Assembly: GCF_007991635.1 (NCBI RefSeq) | Contig: NZ_BJYS01000026.1 | Coordinates: 1-64,000 of the forward strand | From: Adhaeribacter aerolatus | GTDB taxonomy: Bacteria > Bacteroidota > Bacteroidia > Cytophagales > Hymenobacteraceae | Direction: 5' to 3' | Length of the DNA: 64,000 nt | Shown here: piece by piece, positions 26,592 through 34,986 of the stretch | Numbering within the stretch: position 1 is the first letter of the stretch | Layout of the letters: every line of letters begins with the position of its first letter | Made by a program: the position numbers and the translations under genes | The notes under the pieces: generated by a model | Database searches by the model: none | What the model was told of the DNA's origin: nothing | The model's input: only the letters and a program-made list of their open reading frames with translations

Positions 26592-27452
26592 ATGAACAGA
26601 CCACCTTATATTACCGAAGCCGCCTTAACCAGATTTATTCAGAATGCTTTACAGGAAGACGTCGGTGACGGCGACCACTCCTCGCTGGCCGCTATTCCGG
26701 CCAATGCTCGCAACCAGGCCCGTTTGTTGGTAAAAGACAATGGTATTCTGGCGGGCGTAGCCGTAGCCGAATTAATATGCCAGGCCGTAGATCCTTCGCT
26801 TACGGTACAAGTGTTGCTGCCCGATGGCACACCCGTAAAGCACGGCGATGTGGCTTTTACCGTTAGTGGCCGGGCCCAGGCCATATTAACCGCCGAGCGG
26901 CTGCTCCTGAATTGTATGCAGCGCATGAGCGGTATTGCTACTTACACGCATTCTCTTACCGGGTTAATAGCGGGCACCAAAGCCCGTTTGCTCGATACCC
27001 GCAAAACCACCCCCAATTTCCGGATGATGGAAAAATGGGCGGTGGTAATTGGCGGCGGCTTAAACCACCGTTATGGGTTGTTTGATATGATTATGCTGAA
27101 AGACAACCACGTAGATTACGCCGGTGGTATCCGGCAGGCCATTACGGCTACCCACCAATATTTGCAGCAGCATAACAAGCAGCTGCGGATTGTAATAGAA
27201 ACCCGCAACCTGAACGAGGTACAACAGGCTTTGGATACCGGCGGCATCGACCGCATTATGCTGGATAACATGAGCCCCGCCCTGATGCGCGAAGCCGTAG
27301 CCCTGATTAATGGCCGTTTCGAAATTGAAGCTTCCGGCGGCATTACCGAAGAAACGATTGCCGAAGTAGCCGCTACCGGGGTAGATTATATTTCAGTAGG
27401 GGCGCTAACGCACTCTAACCGGAGCCTCGATTTAAGCCTCAAAGCTTACTAA
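26592..27452 (+). CDS. nadC: Nicotinate-nucleotide pyrophosphorylase (carboxylating)
   Basis: The 286-residue enzyme makes nicotinate mononucleotide from quinolinate and PRPP in NAD synthesis. Visible active-site elements are LLDTRKTTP with Arg137 and Lys138, GGGLNHRYGL with His159 and Arg160, MLKDNH with Lys170, then ETRNLNEV, IMLDNMSP and EASGGITEE for phosphate binding. Length is typical. No nadA or nadB is adjacent. The upstream hairpin leaves only about 10 bases of untranslated sequence after the stem, so translation could depend on its state. Confidence 0.97.
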   Translation: MNRPPYITEAALTRFIQNALQEDVGDGDHSSLAAIPANARNQARLLVKDNGILAGVAVAELICQAVDPSLTVQVLLPDGTPVKHGDVAFTVSGRAQAILTAERLLLNCMQRMSGIATYTHSLTGLIAGTKARLLDTRKTTPNFRMMEKWAVVIGGGLNHRYGLFDMIMLKDNHVDYAGGIRQAITATHQYLQQHNKQLRIVIETRNLNEVQQALDTGGIDRIMLDNMSPALMREAVALINGRFEIEASGGITEETIAEVAATGVDYISVGALTHSNRSLDLSLKAY

Positions 27453-27534
27453 TTCTGAGTAGCCAATTTTACCTGTTTGGTATATTGTTTATCGTTGGCC
27501 AAATCTGAATGAAGATCTAAATGAGTGCGCAACC

Positions 27535-27828
27535 ATGGCAAATATGCTGGAAAGAGACCAGAAATTCTTAAATTATTGGGCAAAGCGCCGGCCATTTAAA
27601 AGGTTTTTTCTGCTAAAATCCGCCAGTTTTTGGGGTTTGGCAGTGGCAGTACCAGGTTATTTGTTCCAAATAGATTTTGAATTTTCCGAAATAATATATA
27701 CCGAGCTTTTATTCAGAATAGCCCTCCACTTTTTACTGGGGGTATTATTTGCTCATTGGTATTATAAAGCCAACAAGAAAAGATATTTAGACTTAATAAC
27801 ACCGGCAGAGAAAATAGGTAGCAAATAA
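27535..27828 (+). CDS. Small two-helix membrane protein, unknown
   Basis: The 97-residue protein has a basic N-terminus (KFLNYWAKRRPFKRFFLLK) and two hydrophobic segments, about 33-50 and 63-83, separated by an acidic stretch (DFEFSEIIYTE). It ends in a charged tail. No family recognised. It stands alone between nadC and a convergent gene. Confidence 0.6.
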   Translation: MANMLERDQKFLNYWAKRRPFKRFFLLKSASFWGLAVAVPGYLFQIDFEFSEIIYTELLFRIALHFLLGVLFAHWYYKANKKRYLDLITPAEKIGSK

Positions 27829-27850
27829 ATAACCGGCGTATTAAGCATGA

Positions 27851-29035
27851 TTATCTGGCGAATTGCTTTTTTGCCGGCGCAAATAAGGCATAGTATGGGG
27901 TGCTTTTAAAAACGGCTTCGCTTACCTCAACGGGTATATTATTTATTGTTAAATAATACCGATACGGATAAGCAGGTTTGGTTCTTTTAATAGAATACCG
28001 GCCGTTCTGATAGCCGGTAATTTTTACATCGCTGATTACTTTTCCTATTACCATACCCGCAACCTTCGCCGGAACCGGATACGAATTCTCCAGAAAATCA
28101 ATATCCATTATACAATTGTCCACCACCGCTATTTGCAAGGCTGCACCCGGGGTAATACCGGAAAATAATTCTTTTAAATGGGTGCTTAATCGCCAGGAAC
28201 TGGCCGTACTTACCACAAAGTAGTTGTACGTTAAAGGTCCATCCTCGCCGGAGGGTAAACCCAGAAATACATATTTATCTTTTACGGTTATTTGCAGTGT
28301 GGTAGCCCGTTCCAGCCCTTCATAATATTTCTGATTAAGCCTGATTCGGCTAAAAGCTGCACCACTGGCCAATTGCGGTGTATTATTTACTACCAAGTAA
28401 TATTTTAATTCCGGCAACGGATGCAGTCTGTTAGTTAAATATTGCCCGTCCCGGTAGCCAATTACTTTTACTTCGCTGGCTACTTTATCGGTAACTTGGT
28501 TTAGCCAACCCGAATTTGTTTTCTTCGCAGGTTCAGACAATATCTCTAGATCCAATATTTCGCGGATAGTTTCTCTTTTCTTCACGGCAGCCCGGATGCG
28601 GGTACCGGGTTGTAACCGCACGAAGATAGCATGCAGGCCGTTGGCTAGTTGCCAGTTACCGGTCGCGGTTTTTACAAAATACCGGTACGCAATATTGCCT
28701 TCTTCGCCGGGCAGCAGCTTTATATAAGTAAACCGGTCCAGCACTTCCAACTCAATAATTTCGCAGTTCTCCAGCCGTAATCTTTTATATTTCTGCTGGG
28801 TTCGTAAAATTTTCCGTAGCCAAACAAACGAAAATGTAAAAATGAACAACCCAATGCCCGCAGTTCCGGCGGCAAAATACGGCACCTGAATAAAATCTAC
28901 CAGTTCGGGAAACCGGATAATAATACCGGCCGCTACCAGGAGCAACAGGGAGCAAATCATACCCAAGCCAACTGCCAGTATATTTACCCAATTCACTGCC
29001 CAATTAGTATTTAAACCCCTCTTAGAATCTTTCAT
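27851..29035 (-). CDS. Membrane-anchored protein with internal duplication
   Basis: The 394-residue protein has two N-terminal transmembrane segments, about 14-38 and 48-68, then a soluble region that repeats itself. Unit A (around 88-170, IELEVLDRFTYIKLLPGEEG and YRYFVKTATGNWQLANGLH) recurs around 245-320 (LQITVKDKYVFLGLPSGEDG and YNYFVVSTASSWRLSTHLK). Unit B (around 193-240, VKVIGYRDGQYLTNR and YYLVVNNTPQLASGAAF) recurs around 335-385 (VKITGYQNGRYSIKR and YYLTINNIPVEVSEAVF). The order is thus A-B-A-B. No known domain is recognised; a cytoplasmic or periplasmic beta-rich sensor is possible. Confidence 0.72.
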   Translation of the reverse strand: MKDSKRGLNTNWAVNWVNILAVGLGMICSLLLLVAAGIIIRFPELVDFIQVPYFAAGTAGIGLFIFTFSFVWLRKILRTQQKYKRLRLENCEIIELEVLDRFTYIKLLPGEEGNIAYRYFVKTATGNWQLANGLHAIFVRLQPGTRIRAAVKKRETIREILDLEILSEPAKKTNSGWLNQVTDKVASEVKVIGYRDGQYLTNRLHPLPELKYYLVVNNTPQLASGAAFSRIRLNQKYYEGLERATTLQITVKDKYVFLGLPSGEDGPLTYNYFVVSTASSWRLSTHLKELFSGITPGAALQIAVVDNCIMDIDFLENSYPVPAKVAGMVIGKVISDVKITGYQNGRYSIKRTKPAYPYRYYLTINNIPVEVSEAVFKSTPYYALFAPAKKQFAR

Positions 29036-29405
29036 ACCAAGTGCTTAATTATCAAATATTATTAATGTCGAAATAAATATATGTTAATTAATATATTAAA
29101 CAAAATATATATTTATCGCATTTGAATAATATTTAATATTTATTCAGGTCAGCTCTTAATTTACGGGAAGAGGATTTACAGGTGCTTACCAGGTTTACAG
29201 TTAGATTTAAGATGGTATCGTCCTATTTAACCAAGCATACCCTTTGTCTTCAGCAGAAAAATTTAAAAGCTTACGAGGAATAGGGGCGCATGATTAAAAA
29301 GCTAATTGTTAGAAGTTAAAAATTAACTACTTTTGTGCTCGAAATGGAAAAGCAGGCTTTGCAGCGTGGGTTTCTGTTCTGAATAAATATTTAATTTCTT
29401 TACCG
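29036..29405. promoter_or_regulatory. AT-rich intergenic region with a complete promoter
   Basis: A -33 TTG at 29306-29308, a 19-base spacer and a -7 box TActTTTG at 29328-29335 make a good Bacteroidota promoter for the YcxB-like gene at 29406. The rest is very AT-rich, near 29040-29150 almost pure A and T. No gene seen. Confidence 0.6.
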
Positions 29406-29879
29406 GTGATTATTAAAACAAAAAAATATAAGCTGGAGACCAGCCGATATATTAAAATGGCCATGGTAGAACTGTTGCGGAAGCAATGGTGGTACATTAT
29501 TGGTCCTATTGCGGTGGCTTGTCTGGCTTTTATTTGGCCATCGTGGTGGTTTATTTCGGGCGCTATTCTTATTGTGGTGTTGTACCTGTTGTTCTGGGCT
29601 ATTCAGTTTACCGGGGTAACCCAATTGGAACAGAATAAGGTGATGTTCGAAAAAATGTCGTACGAGATAGACGGGCGGCAAATATTAATGAAACTGAACG
29701 AGCGCCAGGGTATGCCCGTGACTTGGGATATGATTAAAAGTGCCAAAAAAGCCGAAGACCATTTTCTGCTCTCGCTTTCTAAAGCCCAATTCATTTACCT
29801 GCCTTTCCGTATTTTTAACAACCCCAACGATGTTAAAATGATGGAGGCTTACCTGAAACGCAAAAACCTTATTGCGTAA
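29406..29879 (+). CDS. YcxB-like membrane protein
   Basis: The 157-residue protein starts at GTG and opens with a short polar strand, two membrane helices (about 29-43 and 47-68, YIIGPIAVACLAFIWPSWW and ILIVVLYLLFWAIQF), and a C-terminal domain with the YcxB pattern: MSYEIDGRQILMKLNERQGMP, then WDMIKSAKKAEDHFLLSLSK and FIYLPFRIF. An ATG at residue 18 is an alternative start but would leave the strand out. Function unknown. It has a well-matched promoter 70 bases upstream. Confidence 0.8.
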   Translation: MIIKTKKYKLETSRYIKMAMVELLRKQWWYIIGPIAVACLAFIWPSWWFISGAILIVVLYLLFWAIQFTGVTQLEQNKVMFEKMSYEIDGRQILMKLNERQGMPVTWDMIKSAKKAEDHFLLSLSKAQFIYLPFRIFNNPNDVKMMEAYLKRKNLIA

Positions 29880-29961
29880 GCATCTCGTATTTGTTCTATC
29901 GGCATATTTAATTTATAAATATACTTTTTTGTAGCAGCTAATAAATTAAAAAATAACCCAC

Positions 29962-30255
29962 ATGACAAAACGGATTTTAACCATAGCTTTTGTAATAGGC
30001 GGTTTATCGCTGGCAGCCTGTAGCAGTGAACCATCGGATTTGCGTCCCGGTAAGAAAGTATCGGTGGATGCCGTACCTCCCGGAACCCGCAGTACGCCCA
30101 ATCTGGATAATGCCGCTGATAAAAGCGCCCATGATACCCAGCAACAAGTACAACTTAACCACGACGAACACTCCAATGAGTTAGAAGGCGGAGCCAAGTC
30201 TGTGGATAAGAAAGAAGAAACTACTGTTAAAGACTCGGTAGAAAATCACGAATAA
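29962..30255 (+). CDS. Small polar lipoprotein
   Basis: The 97-residue protein has a lipoprotein signal (ILTIAFVIGGLSLAAC, lipobox LAAC) and a mature part that is charged, low in hydrophobic residues and probably disordered (DKSAHDTQQQVQLNHDEHS, KKEETTVKDS). No family recognised. It precedes another small lipoprotein gene by 49 bases; both may be one unit. Confidence 0.65.
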   Translation: MTKRILTIAFVIGGLSLAACSSEPSDLRPGKKVSVDAVPPGTRSTPNLDNAADKSAHDTQQQVQLNHDEHSNELEGGAKSVDKKEETTVKDSVENHE

Positions 30256-30304
30256 TTAATTAGGAGGAGTTTTTCCGGTTAGGAGGCTCCGTTTTTTATT
30301 GCCC

Positions 30305-30598
30305 ATGAAAACTAAATTTTTAGGAATATTATTTTCGGTAACCCTTTTGGCGGGCATTGGCTGCAGCAGCAATAAAACCGAAAAGTTGCCCGGCGAAAGT
30401 GCTTACGACCAATCAGCCACCGAAACGAACAATGCCGACGCGTCATCAGCGGCCCAAATGGCTTATATCTGCCCCATGGAATGTGAAGGCAGCGCCAGCC
30501 ACGAGCCCGGTAAATGCCCGGTTTGCGCCATGGATTTGGTAAAAAACCCGAATTATAAAGGAGCAACTGCCGATTCAACGGCTCAAAAAACTAATTAA
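30305..30598 (+). CDS. Heavy-metal-binding domain lipoprotein
   Basis: I take the ATG at 30305, in preference to a TTG six bases earlier, giving 97 residues with lipoprotein signal ILFSVTLLAGIGC. The mature domain carries the heavy-metal-binding (YHS-related) pattern YICPMECEGSASHEPGKCPVCAMDL, with three cysteines around a His; this domain is common on Cu/Ag efflux (CusB) adaptors and stand-alone lipoproteins. It probably binds copper or a similar ion in the periplasm. A ZIP-type metal transporter is 400 bases downstream. Confidence 0.85.
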   Translation: MKTKFLGILFSVTLLAGIGCSSNKTEKLPGESAYDQSATETNNADASSAAQMAYICPMECEGSASHEPGKCPVCAMDLVKNPNYKGATADSTAQKTN

Positions 30599-30624
30599 CA
30601 TTTTTAGCCGATATTTTGGTACTG

Positions 30625-30650
30625 AAAAGGCAGGTGCAAACCTGCCTTTT
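30625..30650. terminator. Rho-independent terminator
   Basis: A perfect 10-bp stem (AAAAGGCAGG with CCTGCCTTTT, loop TGCAAA) 26 bases after the metal-binding lipoprotein gene. Confidence 0.85.
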
Positions 30651-31015
30651 TGCACATTATTCTATTACAGGCGCAAGTGTTAAATAATACACCTATGCGG
30701 CCTAATGGCTTATGGTGTGCTGACTAAGAACTTACCGGCTTTAAAGATGGCTACGAAAAGCACAATAATCTTTTTGTGAATCTTGCATCTCAAGGTTTAC
30801 CCGGGCTGTGCCAAACCGGTTTATATTAAAATTTGCCAACTCGTTTAAAGTACCTGTGGTTAGGGAACAGACAAGGCTGAGGCAGATGCCTGCAGCCGGG
30901 ATTTAGGCAAAGGCCTTTAAAAGATGGTATATTCAGAAGAACCCAGCGGCAACGGCTTAATCACTTAAGTTCTGTTTACATAAGTTCTGTTCACAGGCAA
31001 AAACCTCATCGGCAA
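30651..31015. other. Intergenic spacer with short direct repeat
   Basis: No coding frame found. Near its end a 15-base unit (TAAGTTCTGTTTACA, then TAAGTTCTGTTCACA) is repeated in tandem at about 30966-30995, just before the ZIP gene; it could be an operator or chance. No metal-regulator site is recognised. Confidence 0.4.
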
Positions 31016-31768
31016 ATGCTGACAGCTATATTTATTCTTTTTTTTACGGTAGTTCTGGCGGGCTGGCTCGTACGGTTCTTTCCGCAACGCAAACAAAGCT
31101 GGTTAAAAATTATCCTGGCGTTCAGCGGGGCCTATCTTTTTACGCTTACCATTATTCACATTCTGCCCGATGTGTTAATGACCAGTTCCGACCCGCATAC
31201 CGTTGGGTATTACGTACTGGCGGGCTTCTTTCTGCAGTTGGTACTCGAAATATTCTCGCAGGGTATTGAGCACGGCCACATGCACCTGCACGCTCACGAA
31301 AAAAGCAACAATTCGGTACCTTTTTTATTATTGCTTTCCCTTACCATTCACTCTTTTCTGGAGGGCAGTATTCTGCTGGAAAACCGCTCGGTAGCGCCGC
31401 ACTCGCACTTAGCCGAAAACTTTTATCAGGTGCTGGCCGGTATTGCCATTCACCACATTCCGGCGGCCTTTGCGCTCATGACCATTCTGGTTTTCCGGTT
31501 AAATAATTTTGCCAAGGCCTTTGCTTATCTGCTTATTTTTGCCGTTGCCTCACCGCTGGGCATTTTATTCAGTAACTATATTATTCCGGAACAACTACAG
31601 GAAGGCAATGCTTTTACGGTGCTCTCCGGGTTAGTTGCCGGTAACTTCCTGCACATTTCCACTACCATCCTGTTCGAAACCAGCCCCGAACACCGCTTTA
31701 ACCGCAACAAAATATTGGCTACCCTTGCCGGCGCGCTCCTGGCCCTGGCCGGTGATTTGGCGCATTAG
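31016..31768 (+). CDS. ZIP family metal transporter
   Basis: The 250-residue inner-membrane protein has about eight hydrophobic segments. ZIP signatures are HILPDVLM in the second helix, a His-rich loop HGHMHLHAHEK, HSFLEGSILL, and AIHHIPAAFALM in the metal-path helices. ZIP proteins import Zn, Fe or Mn. It follows a metal-binding lipoprotein gene, though a terminator lies between. Selectivity is not readable from the sequence. Confidence 0.88.
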   Translation: MLTAIFILFFTVVLAGWLVRFFPQRKQSWLKIILAFSGAYLFTLTIIHILPDVLMTSSDPHTVGYYVLAGFFLQLVLEIFSQGIEHGHMHLHAHEKSNNSVPFLLLLSLTIHSFLEGSILLENRSVAPHSHLAENFYQVLAGIAIHHIPAAFALMTILVFRLNNFAKAFAYLLIFAVASPLGILFSNYIIPEQLQEGNAFTVLSGLVAGNFLHISTTILFETSPEHRFNRNKILATLAGALLALAGDLAH

Positions 31769-31779
31769 GGTTTTAAGTA

Positions 31780-31834
31780 GGTAGTTATTAGTGGTTAGTT
31801 ATTAGTTGTTAGTTGTTAGTGGTTAGTGGTTAAG
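31780..31834. repeat. Degenerate GTTAGTKRTTA tandem repeats
   Basis: Imperfect direct repeats of a unit like AGTGGTTAGTTATT immediately after the ZIP gene. No function evident; similar to the repeat after prfA in kind, not in unit. Confidence 0.6.
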
Positions 31835-31896
31835 GAATAATTATTAATGATTTAGGGGAGGGATTGGACCTGAAGTATTTTAGCTAGAATATAAAT

Positions 31897-31941
31897 AGCC
31901 CTGAAAGGGCGTAATAACTTAGCCCAGGGTGTAGTCCTGGG
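31897..31941 (+). repeat. Solo REP-type two-hairpin element
   Basis: Hairpin 1 is GCCCT-GAA-AGGGC (31898-31910). Hairpin 2 is CCCAGG(G)-TGTAG-(T)CCTGGG (31923-31941). Both match, in order and loop sequence, the elements that border the transposase at 51287-51739, but the stem of hairpin 2 has different base pairs. No transposase is nearby. Confidence 0.82.
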
Positions 31942-31949
31942 TCCTGGGA

Positions 31950-32021
31950 CCAGGTAAATTACAGAACTCCAACCTGAATGGCGAGATCCTATTTGCCTCT
32001 AAATCTAGGCTATTTACCTGG
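31950..32021. repeat. Ten-base inverted repeat beside REP element
   Basis: CCAGGTAAAT at 31950-31959 pairs perfectly with ATTTACCTGG at 32012-32021, with 52 bases between. It follows the REP element directly and may belong to the same mobile unit or terminate the minus-strand gene that ends at 32036. Confidence 0.55.
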
Positions 32022-32035
32022 TAGCAAACAGAATA

Positions 32036-32449
32036 TTAATAGGAAACTTTGGGCTCTTTGCTTAAGGCCAGCCGCAAACTAAATACGGCTAAGAGCAGGG
32101 TTAGCGGCGTAAATATTAGTTTCTCCAGCTCATTTTGCGACAACAGATTACCAAGCGTGTTGAGCAGGAAAAGACCAAACATGGCCCACAGTGCCACTTG
32201 TATAATGGTTCGGTGTATGTTTACTTTAAAAACACCTGCCTTAATGCCTACCACGGCCAGCATTATTAAATTCAGCAGTATAGATATCGCCTCAAAAGAA
32301 AGCATCTGGGCGGAATTTTTTAGCCGGCCTCCCCACACCATGTCGTAGGGTATAATGCCTACCATTACCAATAAATGGAATAATATTATCAGCGACAGAA
32401 TAATTAACATACCGGTAGCAGCAATGCGGGTAGTATCGAGGTTGTTCAT
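32036..32449 (-). CDS. Four-helix membrane protein, unknown
   Basis: The 137-residue protein has four hydrophobic segments (around 13-35, 50-70, 82-100 and 110-128: MLIILSLIILFHLLVMVGII, AISILLNLIMLAVVGIKAG, IQVALWAMFGLFLLNTLG, FTPLTLLLAVFSLRLAL) and little else. I do not recognise the family; such proteins are frequent in the phylum. Monocistronic. Confidence 0.65.
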   Translation of the reverse strand: MNNLDTTRIAATGMLIILSLIILFHLLVMVGIIPYDMVWGGRLKNSAQMLSFEAISILLNLIMLAVVGIKAGVFKVNIHRTIIQVALWAMFGLFLLNTLGNLLSQNELEKLIFTPLTLLLAVFSLRLALSKEPKVSY

Positions 32450-32570
32450 TTATAGGGGTTGGCTTTTAATTGCCGGCAAATTTATTCCTCATCAGCATAC
32501 CAGACGGGCGCGCCGGCGCGGCAATTTACATAAATTAACCTTTGTGATAATGGGCTAAAAAGAGCCAAAG

Positions 32571-33047
32571 CTATTGTTTAAGCACATTACAAACAGGGTG
32601 GTGGTGCACCGGAAAATTAACGGAATTGGCGATGAAGCAACGTTTATTTGCCTCCTGGTGCAGGGCTTCGGCTTTTGCAACCATCCAGGCTTCTGTTACG
32701 GTTACTTCGGGGTTTAAAGTAACCGCTACAAAATGCCCACCACCCTCCGGGGTTTCTACCATCGTTCCAGTAGCCTTGTCGGAATAAGCGGTTACCACCA
32801 CGCCGGCTTCGGCGCATAAATGCAGATACCAGAGCATGTGGCAGGCCGATAGAGAAGATACCAATAAATCCTCAGGGTTATGTTTCGTTTTATCACCCCG
32901 AAAGGCTGGGTCAGAAGAGCCAGGTAAATCGCTTTTATTTTCAACCGCGATGGTATGGCTGCGGTCGTAAGCTTTATAATTTACCGTGCCTTCTCCTTTA
33001 TTCCCGGTCCAGGTTATGGCTACTTTGTAAACATGCTGTCCGTTCAT
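32571..33047 (-). CDS. OsmC family peroxidase-like protein
   Basis: The 158-residue protein has the OsmC pattern: KHNPEDLLVSSLSACHMLWY with Cys69 and a second conserved Cys137 in ANKRCFIANS. OsmC/Ohr proteins reduce organic hydroperoxides using this cysteine pair. The N-terminal beta region (YKVAITWTGN, TVNYKAYDRSHTIAV) is complete. It is monocistronic and cytoplasmic. Which of the OsmC, Ohr or YhfA-like branches it belongs to is not resolved here; the NPEDLLVSSLSAC wording favours the general OsmC branch. Confidence 0.9.
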   Translation of the reverse strand: MNGQHVYKVAITWTGNKGEGTVNYKAYDRSHTIAVENKSDLPGSSDPAFRGDKTKHNPEDLLVSSLSACHMLWYLHLCAEAGVVVTAYSDKATGTMVETPEGGGHFVAVTLNPEVTVTEAWMVAKAEALHQEANKRCFIANSVNFPVHHHPVCNVLKQ

Positions 33048-33144
33048 GAGTCTCTTTTAACTGTTATTATTTATTTAATTCCAACTCCCAAAATGAGAAT
33101 ATGCAGGTTTCCTATATTCAATTAACCTTTTATCCGGCAAGAAT

Positions 33145-34731
33145 TTAATTATTTTTATCTGATGGAGTGCTGCCGTGATAAAGGTAAAGTGCGCCGTAAG
33201 TCCAGTTTGGCCCTTTCATACCCGGGTAGTTATAGCGGTCCATCATTAAGGCTACATACTTAACCGGATAACCATCGGGTAAAGCGACAATATTGGGCCA
33301 CACGCGGGTACCGGCTTTGGCATCCCAGGGCGGTAAATCCATTTTCAGGGTACCGGCCGGTTTTAAATCCGGATAGGTGTACACAAATATTTTACGTTCG
33401 GCGCTACCCGAAAAACAATACCATTTGCCGCCAATTTGCTGCATAGAGGTGCCCGTTGAATTCTCTTTCACCGGACCCGCCAGGCGTTTGTAAACGCCAT
33501 CCCACTTGTCAGATTGGAGCAGCACCGCTTTGTAGCCGTCTATATTTTCGCAGGTGAGCATCCGCCATTTTTTAGCTGCTGCGTCGTATAGCACATGCGA
33601 ATCTTCAAAGTCGCCGATAATATTGGTGGGTTTCGCTTTCATCACCGAAAGACCAAAGCGCGGATCGGTTTTGCTTTCAATAGCCCAGATTTGTTTTTTC
33701 TCAGTCTGGGGATTAGCTGCAAACGAAAAACCCGTTGTAAAGCCGCGCCAGGTTTTGCTGTCGCCGTCATAAAACAGATGCGACGAAATTTCATTACGCA
33801 ACAGACCGTCCTCCCGGTCGAACACGATAATTCCCTCTAACTTTAAATCAAAAGCCGATGGATTCAGGCTAAATACGCCTTGTACGTGGTGGTCCAAAGC
33901 CCGGCCACGGATAGACAAGGTATACCACAAACGGCCCTGGTCCAGGTAAGGAGAGCCATCTTTGCGCGTTATTACCCGGATATCGGCCTGCCCGGCCCCG
34001 GTAGTAATAGCCGATTGTGCTTTCCGGATTGCTACTTCGCCGCCAGTTAAACTAAACAGCAACCGCGACTGGAAGGTATTTATCACGGTTCGCTGGCGCA
34101 AATCCAGCGTTTGGTTAAAATTGGCCTGTGCTACGATAACGGGCAGCCCGGTATCTTTTACAAAAAAGTTTAAGCCGCTGCCAAACAACTGCAAAATTAA
34201 CTCGCCCGACCCATTGGTTTCGGGTATGGGGTTGGTCCGAATCGATTTTTCCAGAACGATTTTTTGGTTCCGGACAATTTTCAATATTACATCGGTGAAG
34301 CGGCCCGCCGCAAATTTCATAAACACCTGGAAACGTTCGGTACTACCGGCATTTGTAAATTCGAACCCCACTGCACCGGTTCCTTTTAAAGCCGCTACCT
34401 GCATAGAATAAGTAGCAAACGGATTACAGCCACCCAGCCAAATACCTGTTTCGGTAAACTGCTGCGATTTTACAGTTAATACATCTTTATTTATGGTAAT
34501 ATTAGCAGTATCGGGGCTATAGACAGTTTGAGGGTGCATGGCTGCCAAACCAATTATATTCGCTGGCTCCAGGGTTGCCAATAAAATAGATTGCTTCGGA
34601 TCGAAAATAAGGCGTTGCACGCCCTGCCGCACAAACCCGATATCGGCGGGGGTAATTTTATGCTGCGCTGTTAAGTTAGAGATGCCGATAACAATGGTAA
34701 AAAAAAGTATAGCACCTATATTTTTTGTCAT
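33145..34731 (-). CDS. Secreted beta-propeller-like protein, possible glycosidase-related
   Basis: The 528-residue protein has a signal peptide (IGAILFFTIVIGISNLTAQ). The N-terminal half is beta-sandwich-like. The C-terminal half shows the repeating features of a five-bladed propeller as in GH43/GH32/GH130 enzymes: GDFEDSHVLYDAAAKKWRML, AVLLQSDKWDGVYKRLAGP, NSTGTSMQQIGGKWYCFSG. No confident catalytic acid set is identified, so enzymatic activity is only possible. Transcribed divergently from the APC permease. Confidence 0.65.
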   Translation of the reverse strand: MTKNIGAILFFTIVIGISNLTAQHKITPADIGFVRQGVQRLIFDPKQSILLATLEPANIIGLAAMHPQTVYSPDTANITINKDVLTVKSQQFTETGIWLGGCNPFATYSMQVAALKGTGAVGFEFTNAGSTERFQVFMKFAAGRFTDVILKIVRNQKIVLEKSIRTNPIPETNGSGELILQLFGSGLNFFVKDTGLPVIVAQANFNQTLDLRQRTVINTFQSRLLFSLTGGEVAIRKAQSAITTGAGQADIRVITRKDGSPYLDQGRLWYTLSIRGRALDHHVQGVFSLNPSAFDLKLEGIIVFDREDGLLRNEISSHLFYDGDSKTWRGFTTGFSFAANPQTEKKQIWAIESKTDPRFGLSVMKAKPTNIIGDFEDSHVLYDAAAKKWRMLTCENIDGYKAVLLQSDKWDGVYKRLAGPVKENSTGTSMQQIGGKWYCFSGSAERKIFVYTYPDLKPAGTLKMDLPPWDAKAGTRVWPNIVALPDGYPVKYVALMMDRYNYPGMKGPNWTYGALYLYHGSTPSDKNN

Positions 34732-34986
34732 CTCTTTTAATATTCCTGATCAGGAAAAGTTTTTGATTTTGCCGGTAAGTTAAGGCAAACGCCGCAAGTA
34801 CCCGCGCCAAAATTTTAAATTAAATGATGTTGTCCAGTTTAATGAGCTCCGATAATAGAGCAAGCGTAACAGCCACTTGCTTATAGTTAAATATACTGTA
34901 ACCTATTTCTTCTAAAAACTATTGCCGCAAAATAGGCTTTTGTATTCAGATTGAGTAGCTTAATCCGGGCACTTTAGTTTTTACTT

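Noticed and set aside
30256-30300. Possible terminator between the two small lipoprotein genes
   Set aside because: Only a four-base stem can be drawn before the T run; too weak to call, so the genes may be cotranscribed.
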